Below are positions 1-6,734 of a stretch of DNA of 37,248 nucleotides, in pieces. The notes below the pieces were generated by a model. That model was not told the origin of the DNA. It did not search any database and was given only the letters and a program-made list of their open reading frames with translations. The position numbers were made by a program, and so were the translations under genes. Location: the NCBI RefSeq assembly GCF_900110425.1, contig NZ_FODS01000031.1, positions 1-37,248 on the forward strand, in the 5' to 3' direction. This stretch comes from Salinihabitans flavidus. GTDB lineage: Bacteria > Pseudomonadota > Alphaproteobacteria > Rhodobacterales > Rhodobacteraceae. The first letter of the stretch is position 1. Every line of letters starts with the position of its first letter.

Positions 1-95
1 TGACCTTCGGCGATATTTGGTGTCGTGTCTTGGTCTCTGCGTGTCCGTCGTCAGACAGTCTGATCAGCCAGCCCGAAAGATCAAGCACTGGACAG
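1..95. repeat. Terminal direct repeat, assembly overlap of a circular molecule (copy 1)
   Basis: Bases 1-95 are identical to bases 37154-37248. A perfect end-to-start repeat on a contig carrying a full rep/par module is the usual sign of a circular plasmid whose overlap was not trimmed, giving a unit length of 37,153 bp. A genuine terminal repeat of a linear replicon is the alternative, but nothing else here points to linear ends. Confidence 0.93.
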
Positions 96-163
96 TTAGC
101 GAATCCTCCAGAGTTGGTAGTAACACTGCGCTTGTCCGCCCGCTTCCCTCTCGAGATGCTGGA

Positions 164-598
164 TTATTCGTGGCCTTCGCGTCTGGGATCCATGACCATG
201 ATCAAGGCAAGCGCAGCGGCAAGCGCGAAAACTGCGGACGCAAGGGCGAATATCAATGCCGGATCTGCCGTCTCCAGCTTGATCAGGATCAGCTTTCGAA
301 CCACGGCCAGAAGGCCGATCACGAGAATGATCCGAACCTGAACCAAGCCACGGTGTCCTTCGACCAGCAAGAGCACAGACCTCGCCAACTCAAGTGCGAT
401 AACGGCTGCGAGCAACCGGTCGAAAAGCGTCTGAAACGTAACATAAGCAATATCGACCGACGGTTCCGATGCCACGGTATATGTCAGTCGCAAAAACGAC
501 CAAGCGGCAAGCCCGATGACGACGATCATGCCGATCAGCAGAAGTGCAGATATCAGCCGCTCAAAGAGCTCGAAGAAACGGTGGACGCTATCTCTCAT
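164..598 (-). CDS. psiE: PsiE-like membrane protein (phosphate-starvation-inducible E family)
   Basis: The 144-residue product has about four hydrophobic segments with short loops: near residues 13-33, one after the FQTLFDR stretch, and two in the C-terminal half before a charged tail (DPRREGHE). The layout and the FERLISALL start match the PsiE family of small inner-membrane proteins, whose biochemical role is unknown. The ATG at 598 is chosen because family members start just before the first membrane helix. A TTG at 664 would add 22 poorly conserved residues, and neither start has a strong ribosome site. The gene stands alone on the minus strand and, on the circle, sits upstream of the cupin regulator at 36460-37077. 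Family assignment is fairly secure; a role on this plasmid is not evident. Confidence 0.75.
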   Translation of the reverse strand: MRDSVHRFFELFERLISALLLIGMIVVIGLAAWSFLRLTYTVASEPSVDIAYVTFQTLFDRLLAAVIALELARSVLLLVEGHRGLVQVRIILVIGLLAVVRKLILIKLETADPALIFALASAVFALAAALALIMVMDPRREGHE

Positions 599-1054
599 AT
601 TTGTAGCGTAGCCAACATTCCCTGGTTGATCTATGCTGGAATTTGCATGCCGCAGCCTGATCAAGCGACTTCATATGCTGTGTCGATTGCGACGACATCG
701 CCTGATATGACAGCAGAAAGCCAAGGAATTTCTCCCTGTGAACCAAGGGATCAAGGCAGGGGGATGTGACGGCGGAGCACGTCACATCCCCCTTGCCGCC
801 CTGCCCTCTCTTGTCGTCAAAGGTTTGCCAAATCTCGGAACCAGTGAAAGAGGAACCAGAAAAAACACTCCTGTCCTGATTCCAGAGCGTCAGTTGCCAG
901 GCACGAAAATCTAAGGGGTGCCAGTTGGTTCATACCGGTCTGGATCGGGCATCACCGAGAGCCGCTGAAAGCTGTCGGCGACGGGAGCCATCACAATTTC
1001 TGGAACCAGCAAAAGGAGTTCTGCCTCCCTCTTCGGACCCGATCAATCAGTCCG
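599..1054. other. Non-coding stretch upstream of psiE
   Basis: I see no gene here. The ORFs on both strands have no family resemblance and mostly shadow psiE. The stretch holds the inverted repeat at 758-793 and several copies of GGAACCAG or close variants (near 838, 852 and 1001). Their meaning is unknown. Confidence 0.5.
758..793. repeat. 13-bp perfect inverted repeat, 10-nt loop
   Basis: The arms AGGGGGATGTGAC (758-770) and its exact complement (781-793) flank a 10-nt loop. With one bulge the similarity extends into GGC/GCC. Neither side is followed by a clear T-run, so a simple terminator is not supported. It may be an operator or a mobile-element relic. Confidence 0.6.
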
Positions 1055-1081
1055 AAAAACCTCCGTTGCGATAGCAACGGA
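1055..1081 (-). terminator. Rho-independent terminator, minus strand
   Basis: On the minus strand an 8-bp stem, TCCGTTGC / GCAACGGA (1081-1074 and 1069-1062), closes a 4-nt loop. It is followed after two G residues by five T residues (1059-1055). It would end a minus-strand transcript entering from the AT-rich region around 1300-1400. No convincing protein gene lies between, which raises the possibility of a small RNA. Confidence 0.6.
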
Positions 1082-1247
1082 TCGAGCATTTTGTGGTGTT
1101 ATCGCGTCAGGAATGGAGCCAGAAATAACGAGAACAAAACAGAAACAAATGTACTTCGGAAGTAGGGTATATCGACCCGATTTTTGTTCTTCGGAAGCAT
1201 GATTTTTGTCTGAAAATAGCTTGGACAAAAACAGGGTTCGAAAAATC

Positions 1248-1275
1248 TACATAGCCGCCTTAAGGCGGCTATGTA
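1248..1275. repeat. Perfect 28-bp palindrome
   Basis: Bases 1248-1261 (starting TACATAGCCGCC) are the exact reverse complement of 1262-1275, with no loop. A second small hairpin, AAAGAC / GTCTTT (1277-1282 and 1287-1292), follows directly. A spacerless palindrome can be a dimeric protein site, or a cruciform or RNA stem. It lies between the AT-rich block and the minus-strand terminator at 1055-1081. Confidence 0.75.
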
Positions 1276-1309
1276 AAAAGACTTACGTCTTTGATCTCTA
1301 GGGGACACA

Positions 1310-1405
1310 AGAGATTTAGTTATTTAGGAGATTATATCTTCAATATAGACTATAAGATTTCTGTCAAGTGAATATTTATATATTCATTATATAATATATC
1401 TTCTA
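1310..1405. promoter_or_regulatory. AT-rich block, possible promoter or DNA-unwinding region
   Basis: About 95 bases are strongly AT-rich in an otherwise GC-rich molecule, including a run of TATA-like steps near 1370-1402. It could drive transcription leftward through the 28-bp palindrome to the terminator at 1055, or be an unwinding element of an old replication origin. No start site can be assigned by eye. Confidence 0.35.
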
Positions 1406-2169
1406 GCGACCTATCAAGAGTCTCACTTCAAAGATACTCCGCTGCGCTACGTATCTTCTCGTGACCCTCTTGCTATGTCGCTGAACAAACAAGAAGTTTA
1501 AGAAAACAACCAGGCGCGCGAGCAGGCAGGTGCGCGAGGCAGCGACCGCTGCGGCGACGTCACCGCACGAGACCGACAAACTCACAGCTGAGCCCGACAC
1601 GCAAAGCCGAGCATCAGGCCAAGTCCTCCGTCGAGACTTCACTGGACCACCCTGGTTCCAGTTTCCAGGCCCCTGGCTCGAGCAGCTCGAAGTTGGGAAC
1701 ATCGAACCAGACCTGAGCGGCTGAACGATCCGGCTGGCCATAGCAAATGGAACAGCTGCGATGTGCAGACCGAAGTCTCTGCCAAGACTCCATATATCCC
1801 GAGAGCGCCTGAGAGACTCACTGAGGGCCGTCTGACGTTTTTCACGAGGAACGCGAGGCGAGCACCCTTAGAGGCGCTCAGTGACGCTCTCAGGGCTTCT
1901 GAGGACATACCGCTCCAACGCAAGATCTTGAATGGTCGATATCCAGAGAATCGAAGTCTCACCACCAACTTCAGGGCAACATCTCGGCAACTGGATCACG
2001 AGGGAAATCCTCGAATTGACGGAGGTTCTTCGAAGTTAATACCTATGGTTTGAGAGAGAGTCCGGTTTGAAGTCTAAGTAAACTCTCAGTTCACTTTTTC
2101 ACGATGACCCGAAATGACCACAAAAAGCGGCCAATCTTTAGGGTCCGTATAGGTCTGATTTTTTTAGTA
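1406..2169. other. Long intergenic stretch without recognisable gene
   Basis: Several open frames of 60-112 codons overlap on both strands, but none has a good ribosome site, a start consistent with its neighbours or a recognisable family. I call no gene. An AT-rich TTTTTTTAGTACTAGTA stretch at about 2159-2175 marks the end of the minus-strand gene set that starts at 3076. Confidence 0.45.
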
Positions 2170-2445
2170 CTAGTATTTAGCGTCTGCGAAGTTCACGTCT
2201 TTGGCGTCGGCGTAGTGAAGCAGGTGAGCCAGAAGATCTGAGAGAGCCGTCTGAGGGCCGTCAGCTTCCGGGGCATCGTTGACGCCGGTGAGAGCGAAGA
2301 AGGCGTCCATGAGCACCATGGCTTCTCTGACGCGGTGTTCGTTGGTTCGGGGGAGAGGGCGGTTGCGGCAATCCTCGATCAGAAGATGTAGCACTTCAGC
2401 GATGAAATCTCGCATGTTGGTGCCGTTGGTGAGTGTGTCGGTCAT
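2170..2445 (-). CDS. Small hypothetical protein, last of a three-gene coupled set
   Basis: The 91-residue acidic, helical-looking product begins MTDTLTNGTNMRDF and has no motif that I recognise. The ATG at 2445 is preceded by an AAAGGAAC ribosome site. It overlaps the stop of the upstream gene in the four-base ATGA form, which supports real translation and coupling. There is no signal peptide or membrane segment. Function unknown. Confidence 0.6.
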   Translation of the reverse strand: MTDTLTNGTNMRDFIAEVLHLLIEDCRNRPLPRTNEHRVREAMVLMDAFFALTGVNDAPEADGPQTALSDLLAHLLHYADAKDVNFADAKY

Positions 2446-2903
2446 GGGGCATGTTCCTTTTCGCAGATTGGCTTGACCCAGACCAAAAACGCAGGGCTGC
2501 AAATTCTGACTGAGACCCCTTGTGGAATTTCATCCTCTCCCGGCAGCAGCCATCCTTTGGCCCGCATGTCTGCCTTGTGCTGTGCGAGGCGATCAGTGAG
2601 TGTCCAGACACCGGCGTCCTGTATTGCGGCTTGATTGCTGGCGGTTGGATCCTCCCAGTGACCGGGTGCTACGTTCCAGTCTGTGAACTCTTCGGTGGTG
2701 TCATCGCCTTCGAGTTCCATGACGTAGATGTCGGTGGGGTGGACGAAGTCGAAATCGTCAGATCCCGAACCATGGACCTCGAAATAGTCAGCGATGTATT
2801 CAGCCGTGGCCTGTTTCCGGGCTTCCTCGAAGGAGGGCGCCTCGATGCTGACCGTGCCATAGGTCCGAACGCTCATGGCGATTTGGGCAGTGTATTCGGT
2901 CAT
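2442..2903 (-). CDS. Hypothetical acidic protein
   Basis: The 153-residue soluble protein is rich in D and E, especially in the middle (HGSGSDDFDF and GDDTTEEF). The N-terminal 30-40 residues could form a beta strand followed by a helix (SFEEARKQATAEYIADYF). The start at 2903 has an AAGGGA ribosome site about 8 bases upstream. It overlaps the preceding small ORF in a TGATG junction and the following one in ATGA. I do not recognise the family. Coupled small accessory genes of this kind are common on alphaproteobacterial plasmids. Confidence 0.62.
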   Translation of the reverse strand: MTEYTAQIAMSVRTYGTVSIEAPSFEEARKQATAEYIADYFEVHGSGSDDFDFVHPTDIYVMELEGDDTTEEFTDWNVAPGHWEDPTASNQAAIQDAGVWTLTDRLAQHKADMRAKGWLLPGEDEIPQGVSVRICSPAFLVWVKPICEKEHAP

Positions 2904-3076
2904 CAGTAATTCCCTTCGGCTACTTGACAGCAGAGCAGGCCATTGCGGAGCCACATGGCTGCGTCGTCCTTGCGATCCTCGAAGACGAGCTTGGGATCGA
3001 ATCCGTGGTCTCGAGCTTGGTGGAGGAGCTCTTCCTTGACGACATGGCTTGGCCGGCGATCACCGTCTTTGCGCAT
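2903..3076 (-). pseudogene. Remnant of a polynucleotide-kinase-type HAD phosphatase (C-terminal part)
   Basis: The frame encodes 57 residues from an ATG at 3076. The pattern RKDGDRRPSHVVKEELL, then LVFEDRKDDAAMWLRNGL, then CCQVAEGNY resembles the end of the phosphatase domain of PNKP-like proteins, where an equivalent reads FDDR, V.MWR..GL and C.QVA.G. The conserved resemblance begins just before the ATG (SLY), while a stop codon lies 11 codons upstream. The catalytic DxDGT motif is absent. No ribosome site precedes the ATG. It looks like a decayed 3' fragment still coupled to the next gene by a TGATG overlap. The family call is from memory of the motif and is moderate. Confidence 0.5.
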
Positions 3077-3509
3077 ATATAAGGAGGGGGAAACGTTGTA
3101 GGACGTTCATCATGGTGACAGGTGATCTGCGGACTCTGCACGTCCCATCCACGAGCCAGTCGTAGGTGGTTGAAGGGCCCGCATCGCCTTCTTAGGTCGG
3201 CAGATGACCCCTCTAAAATGCGGTCAGAAAAGGGGTAAAATACCCACCCTTTGGGCTACAGGTAGCGTTAGGGTGTTTCGGTCGATGGTCGGACGATTTC
3301 GCCTTTAGGGGGTCAAAAGTCAGAGTTAACTTTTTAAACTGGCATCTGGCAGCAAATCTCGGGAGTGTTCAGCCGATCCAGGCTTTTTCAGACGTTTCGG
3401 AGCCTGCTCGGGGCCTGTCGCTGACCCTGAACTCCCCTAAATACTGAGAGTTTGATGGAGACTCCTCCCCTGCCCTCTCCTTGCTTCAGGGATTTTGTCG
3501 CCCGAACTT

Positions 3510-3567
3510 GTCACTCAAGGCGGTGTGACCGTGATCTTCATGGCGGGTCTCGTTGGTCTTGAGTGAC
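3510..3567. repeat. 10-bp inverted repeat with long loop
   Basis: The arms GTCACTCAAG (3510-3519) and CTTGAGTGAC (3558-3567) are perfect complements separated by 38 bases. The position, about 230 bp before the iterons, would fit a replication-control or transfer-related element, but nothing further identifies it. Confidence 0.5.
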
Positions 3568-3618
3568 GCGAGAGTTGAAACTCCGGCAAATTGAGGTGCA
3601 GTGTACAAAGCACCTTTA

Positions 3619-3636
3619 CACAAATGTGGGTTTGTG
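3619..3636. repeat. Partition-type repeat, copy 1 (CACAAATGTGGGTTTGTG)
   Basis: This 18-bp sequence has inverted 6-bp ends, CACAAA and TTTGTG, around TGTGGG. Identical copies lie at 4970-4987 and 5949-5966, and a 17/18 copy at 5419-5436 inside parA. It sits upstream of the iterons, probably in the repA control region. Confidence 0.75.
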
Positions 3637-3741
3637 GCTTCTGAATCAGTGCCAACGTTGGGTTAAATAGAGTTAAATTAGTGTTACGCCTTGGATTTTG
3701 GTCCGTAACCATCGGATAAATATATACATTCCATACTTGCC

Positions 3742-3941
3742 GGTGTGTGAAATGACGAATCTCGGTGTGTGAAATGACGAACTTGGGTGTGTGAAATGAC
3801 GATAGGGGTGAAAAGTTATCCACAGACGGTTCGGTGTGTGAAATGACGAGTCTTGACGGTCTGTGTGTGAAATGACGATAATGAGCCATGGTGTGTGAAA
3901 TGACGAATCGTGGATTGATCGAAGGGTGTGTGAAATGACGA
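3742..3941 (+). repeat. Seven 17-bp iterons GGTGTGTGAAATGACGA
   Basis: Copies lie at 3742-3758, 3764-3780, 3786-3802, 3833-3849, 3862-3878 (first base T), 3890-3906 and 3925-3941. The first three have a 22-bp period, two helical turns, so RepA would bind on one face. The others are more loosely spaced. The last copy contains the repA start codon, which implies that RepA represses its own translation or transcription. Confidence 0.92.
3816..3824 (+). promoter_or_regulatory. DnaA box TTATCCACA
   Basis: This exact consensus DnaA-binding nonamer lies between the third and fourth iterons. It indicates recruitment of host DnaA together with the plasmid RepA. Confidence 0.85.
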
Positions 3942-4966
3942 ACTCACGTTCTCCCCTCCTGCCCGACCGTCACCCACAAAAAGATCTCTTCGTTTGCGAT
4001 ATTGTCGACGCGGTGCCGAAAGGCGACATGGCCTCGATGGAGCATCCGGTTTTTACCTTGTCCACGAAACCGGATATGAAGCCTCGGCGCTACCAGAACG
4101 GCAACAACTTCATCGAAGTGTCCCCGTCTCGTTATGGGCTGGCCACGGTGCACGATCGTGACGTTCTGATTTACTGCATCAGCCAGTGTATGGCGGCGCT
4201 CAACGAGGGTCGGAAAGTCAGCCGGTCACTGCGGTTCAAGGCGCACGACTTGCTCGTTGCGACGAACCGTCAGACATCGGGACAAGGTTACCAGCTTTTG
4301 AAGGACGCACTGCGGCGGCTACAGGGTACCCAGATCGAAACGAATATTCGTCAAGGTGGCAACGAGTATTTCAAGGTTTTCGGCCTCATCGAGTCCGCCG
4401 AGATTGTCCGGGAAACCCGTGAAGGACGGATGCTTGATGTTGAGATCACCATGTCGGATTGGGTGTTTGATGCCATCGAAAACAACCACGTTCTGACGCT
4501 GAACAAGCAGTATTTCTTCCTGAGGAAGCCACTTGAACGGCGGCTCTACGAGCTCGCCCGCAAGCACTGTGGATCTCAACCGAAGTGGAAGTGCGGCTTG
4601 GAGCTCCTGAGGGACAAATGCGGATCAGGTTCAACCACGAAAGAGTTTCGACGGCTGCTGTCGAAGATTATCGAGGATGATGCCGCGCACGATCATCTAC
4701 CTGACTATGCCATGACCATTGAAGGCGATAATGTTGTTTTCCGTCCCAAGGCTGCCGAGGCTGTCGTCGCCCTGCCCCTTCAAGCTCTCAGGTTAAAACG
4801 TTTTGATACACATGATGAAGCCCGGCGGCTCGCGCCGGGCTGGGACATCTACGTTCTCGAAAACGAGTGGCGCTCATGGGTGCATGACAAGGCCATGGAC
4901 GTGAAGGATGCGGATAGGCATTTCCTTGCTTTCTGCAAGAAGCGCGGGAACTACCAGAATGTATAA
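3935..4966 (+). CDS. repA: Plasmid replication initiator RepA (RPA-domain type)
   Basis: The 343-residue product matches the replication initiator protein A family (RPA, PF10134) common on alphaproteobacterial plasmids. The core runs from the FIEVSPSRYGLATVHDRDVLIY region (residues about 45-75), through LKDALRRLQGTQIETNI and MSDWVFDAIENN, to the winged-helix-like RKPLERRLYELARKHCG segment. A C-terminal module follows, with APGWDIYVLENEW and FLAFCKKRG. ATG 3935 is preferred over GTG 3926 because GAAGGG lies 8 bases before it. The start lies inside the seventh iteron, so binding should give autoregulation. It acts on the iteron origin directly upstream and is followed by parA after a partition-type repeat. 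Confidence 0.9.
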   Translation: MTNSRSPLLPDRHPQKDLFVCDIVDAVPKGDMASMEHPVFTLSTKPDMKPRRYQNGNNFIEVSPSRYGLATVHDRDVLIYCISQCMAALNEGRKVSRSLRFKAHDLLVATNRQTSGQGYQLLKDALRRLQGTQIETNIRQGGNEYFKVFGLIESAEIVRETREGRMLDVEITMSDWVFDAIENNHVLTLNKQYFFLRKPLERRLYELARKHCGSQPKWKCGLELLRDKCGSGSTTKEFRRLLSKIIEDDAAHDHLPDYAMTIEGDNVVFRPKAAEAVVALPLQALRLKRFDTHDEARRLAPGWDIYVLENEWRSWVHDKAMDVKDADRHFLAFCKKRGNYQNV

Positions 4967-4969
4967 TTG

Positions 4970-4987
4970 CACAAATGTGGGTTTGTG
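4970..4987. repeat. Partition-type repeat, copy 2
   Basis: A perfect CACAAATGTGGGTTTGTG copy lies 3 bases after the repA stop. A related near-palindrome, CCACAAATGTGG, follows at 5001-5012, immediately before the parA ribosome site. This spot would suit autoregulation of parA. Confidence 0.75.
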
Positions 4988-5000
4988 CCTTTACCCTTTG

Positions 5001-5012
5001 CCACAAATGTGG
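5001..5012. repeat. Partition-type half site in the parA leader
   Basis: CCACAAATGTGG shares 11 bases with the 18-bp repeats and is itself nearly palindromic. It ends two bases before the GGAG ribosome site of parA, so a bound protein would block translation initiation or transcription. Confidence 0.55.
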
Positions 5013-5025
5013 TGGAGTTGATTCC

Positions 5026-5697
5026 ATGATTATCTCATTCCTGAATCAAAAAGGCGGCGTAGGTAAAACCACCCTCTCGGTGAACGTCGCGGGCTGTCTT
5101 GCACGGCAAGGCCATCGGGTTCTTCTGATCGACGCAGACAAGCAAGGTTCGGCCACAACGTGGGCTAGTCTGCGCGAAGATGCGCCCTTCCAAGTTGTCA
5201 GCATGGCGCGAGCAAACATGGCTCGGGATGCGCTCAAGCTTGCCCAGGATTACACCCACACGGTTATCGACGGGCCTCCGCATGCGGAAGAGATCGCTCG
5301 CTCTTGTATTGTCGCCTCTGACTTCGTGGCACTGCCTATTGAACCTTCGGGGCTCTCGACCTGGGCCTCTGACCTGACGGTGCGCCAGGTCACTGAGGCG
5401 CAGGAATTCAAGCCATCCCTCAAATGTGGGTTTGTGGTTTCCCGCAAAATAGGGAAAACCGTGATTGGGCGGGATATTCGCAATATGGCTGCCGAGGCAG
5501 GCCTGCCAATTCTGGAATCGGAAATCGAGCAGCGGGTTGCCTTTGCAGAAGGCATGACCATGGGGCAGACAATTTTCGAGTGGGCTGGCCAAAGCAGCGC
5601 CGCCCGCGAGATCGAACAACTGACGAAAGAGATTGAGCGGTATGTCGAAGAAGACGTTTTCAGCGGCTCCGAAACCGAAGCAGCAGCTCACGGATGA
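5026..5697 (+). CDS. parA: Partition ATPase ParA (small, type Ib-like)
   Basis: The 223-residue Walker-type ATPase carries the deviant Walker A motif KGGVGKTT (residues 9-16), LLIDADKQGSAT near 38 and TVIDGPPHAEE near 77. There is no N-terminal helix-turn-helix domain, as in small type Ib ParA proteins. The ATG at 5026 has GGAG 8 bases upstream. It would use ATP to position plasmid copies with its partner, whose gene overlaps its end by 56 bp. A 17/18 copy of the partition-type repeat lies inside the gene (5419-5436) and encodes KCGFV. The short form and missing HTH imply that repression is done by the small partner. Confidence 0.92.
   Translation: MIISFLNQKGGVGKTTLSVNVAGCLARQGHRVLLIDADKQGSATTWASLREDAPFQVVSMARANMARDALKLAQDYTHTVIDGPPHAEEIARSCIVASDFVALPIEPSGLSTWASDLTVRQVTEAQEFKPSLKCGFVVSRKIGKTVIGRDIRNMAAEAGLPILESEIEQRVAFAEGMTMGQTIFEWAGQSSAAREIEQLTKEIERYVEEDVFSGSETEAAAHG
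5419..5436. repeat. Partition-type repeat inside parA (17 of 18 identical)
   Basis: CTCAAATGTGGGTTTGTG differs from the intergenic copies only at the second base. It is constrained both as codons (LKCGFV) and apparently as a site. Confidence 0.65.
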
Positions 5698-5941
5698 CCA
5701 AATCCTAGCATTCGAGCGGGGCGGGGCAGGGCATGACACAACGCAAGCGGTAAAGCCTGCGTCCAAAGCTGTCGTGGATGAACCGACCAAGCGCCTCAGC
5801 CTCGACCTTCCGGCCAGCCTGCACACCCGGTTCAAGACGGCGTGCAGCGCGACTAATCGGAAGATGGTTGCGGAGTTGCAGGCCTATATCGAGACACGCA
5901 CGAGCGAACTCGAAGACGAAGCGGGAGTAACCCGCAAATGA
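5642..5941 (+). CDS. Small ParB-like centromere-binding protein (ribbon-helix-helix)
   Basis: The 99-residue protein has a flexible, basic N-terminal half (SKKTFSAAPKPKQQ) and a C-terminal ribbon-helix-helix fold. KRLSLDLPASLHTRFKTA forms the strand and first helix, and NRKMVAELQAYIETR the second. The size and the order after a type Ib ParA match ParG or CopG-like partition partners. ATG 5642 is chosen; an upstream TTG adds only three residues. It overlaps parA by 56 bp. It probably binds the CACAAATGTGGGTTTGTG repeats that surround repA, parA and itself, giving both partition and autoregulation. That binding is inferred. Confidence 0.82.
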   Translation: MSKKTFSAAPKPKQQLTDDQILAFERGGAGHDTTQAVKPASKAVVDEPTKRLSLDLPASLHTRFKTACSATNRKMVAELQAYIETRTSELEDEAGVTRK

Positions 5942-5948
5942 ACAATAC

Positions 5949-5966
5949 CACAAATGTGGGTTTGTG
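5949..5966. repeat. Partition-type repeat, copy 3
   Basis: A perfect CACAAATGTGGGTTTGTG copy lies 7 bases after the stop of the ribbon-helix-helix gene and before the DprA-like gene. A reversed half site (GTTTGTGG) follows near 5986-5993. Confidence 0.75.
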
Positions 5967-6047
5967 TGAAAGTGACGCAATTATTGTTTGTGGTGTAAGA
6001 AGAAGGGGGGAGGGTGGTGACATGAGAGACCCCGCTGCGAGGAAAGA

Positions 6048-6734
6048 ATGCACGCAGAGCTAAGAACCAGAGAAGCCCTTGGGCCACTAGGCCCGGTCGA
6101 GCAAAAGAACGCGCCCGATGTGTTGTACACGTCGGGTGATACGTCACTTCTGACCGAAGGCTCGCGTGTGGCGATTGTCGGCTCCCGGAAAGCCACCCCT
6201 GTCGGGATCAAGCGGGCGCAGGCGGTCACTCGTGCCTTGGTTCAGCAAGGGATTATCGTTGTCAGTGGCCTGGCCGAGGGTATCGACACGGTGGCGCACC
6301 GGACGGCGATTGACGAGGGCGGACGCACGATTGCTGTGCTTGGCACACCGCTATCCAAGGCCTATCCGGCTAAGAACGCAGCCTTGCTTGAAGAGATTAA
6401 GCGCGATCACCTAGTGATTTCGCAGTTTCCCGAAGGCTATCCGGGCAAGGGCGAGAATTTTCCACGCCGCAACCGAACCATGGCACTGATCTGCGATGCG
6501 ACCATTGTCATCGAGGCAAGCGAGAAGAGCGGGACACGGCACCAAGGATGGGAAGCAATTCGGCTTGGGCGTAACCTCTATCTCCTTGAGAATGTAGCGA
6601 CCAATCCGAATCTGACCTGGCCGAAGCAGCTCATCGAGTACGGGGCGCAAGTTCTGCGCCGCGAAGACCTGCCCGATATCCTGCTCGATATCCCGAATTA
6701 CACTGCCGGAGGCGTGCGTGCCTTCGAGCTATGA
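6048..6734 (+). CDS. DprA/SMF-like (SLOG superfamily) protein
   Basis: The 228-residue Rossmann-like protein carries the SMF/DprA signatures VAIVGSRKATPVG (about 41-53), VVSGLAEGIDTVAHR (about 71-85), and FPRRNR followed by ATIVIEASEKSGTRH. Chromosomal DprA loads RecA on incoming DNA and is usually longer, with SAM-like and winged-helix ends. Both are missing here, so this is a stand-alone SMF core. ATG 6048 follows AGGAAAG closely. Its end overlaps the next gene by 17 bp, so the two are coupled. Plasmid SMF proteins may bind nucleotides or single-stranded DNA. A role in plasmid establishment or in a defence-like pathway with the phosphoribosyltransferase is inference. Confidence 0.82.
   Translation: MHAELRTREALGPLGPVEQKNAPDVLYTSGDTSLLTEGSRVAIVGSRKATPVGIKRAQAVTRALVQQGIIVVSGLAEGIDTVAHRTAIDEGGRTIAVLGTPLSKAYPAKNAALLEEIKRDHLVISQFPEGYPGKGENFPRRNRTMALICDATIVIEASEKSGTRHQGWEAIRLGRNLYLLENVATNPNLTWPKQLIEYGAQVLRREDLPDILLDIPNYTAGGVRAFEL

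Larger units (their letters stand above)
3077..3640. other. Intergenic region upstream of the origin
   Basis: No gene is supported. The stretch contains the inverted repeat at 3510-3567, a short dyad GGGTA / TACCC near 3234-3245, and one perfect 18-bp partition-type repeat (3619-3636). Long readings through the iteron array, such as a frame at 3515-3889, are artefacts of the repeats. Confidence 0.5.
3640..3941. other. oriV: Replication origin (oriV): AT-rich segment, seven iterons and a DnaA box
   Basis: An AT-rich stretch (about 3660-3730, with two GTTAAAT steps) is followed by seven 17-bp iterons and a consensus DnaA box TTATCCACA at 3816-3824. The adjacent repA and this arrangement are the standard layout of an iteron-controlled theta plasmid. 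Melting would be expected in the AT-rich segment. Confidence 0.85.

Noticed and set aside
1403-2053. Overlapping ORFs of 64-112 codons on both strands
   Set aside because: They have no ribosome sites, no conserved motifs and no consistent strand, so they are treated as chance frames.
3515-3889. 124-codon minus-strand frame across the iterons
   Set aside because: It is created by the repeated iteron sequence (recurring RHFTH), so it is an artefact of the origin.
3742-3941. CRISPR array
   Set aside because: The repeats are 17 bp with 5-30 bp spacers next to repA and a DnaA box, which is an iteron origin and not a CRISPR array.
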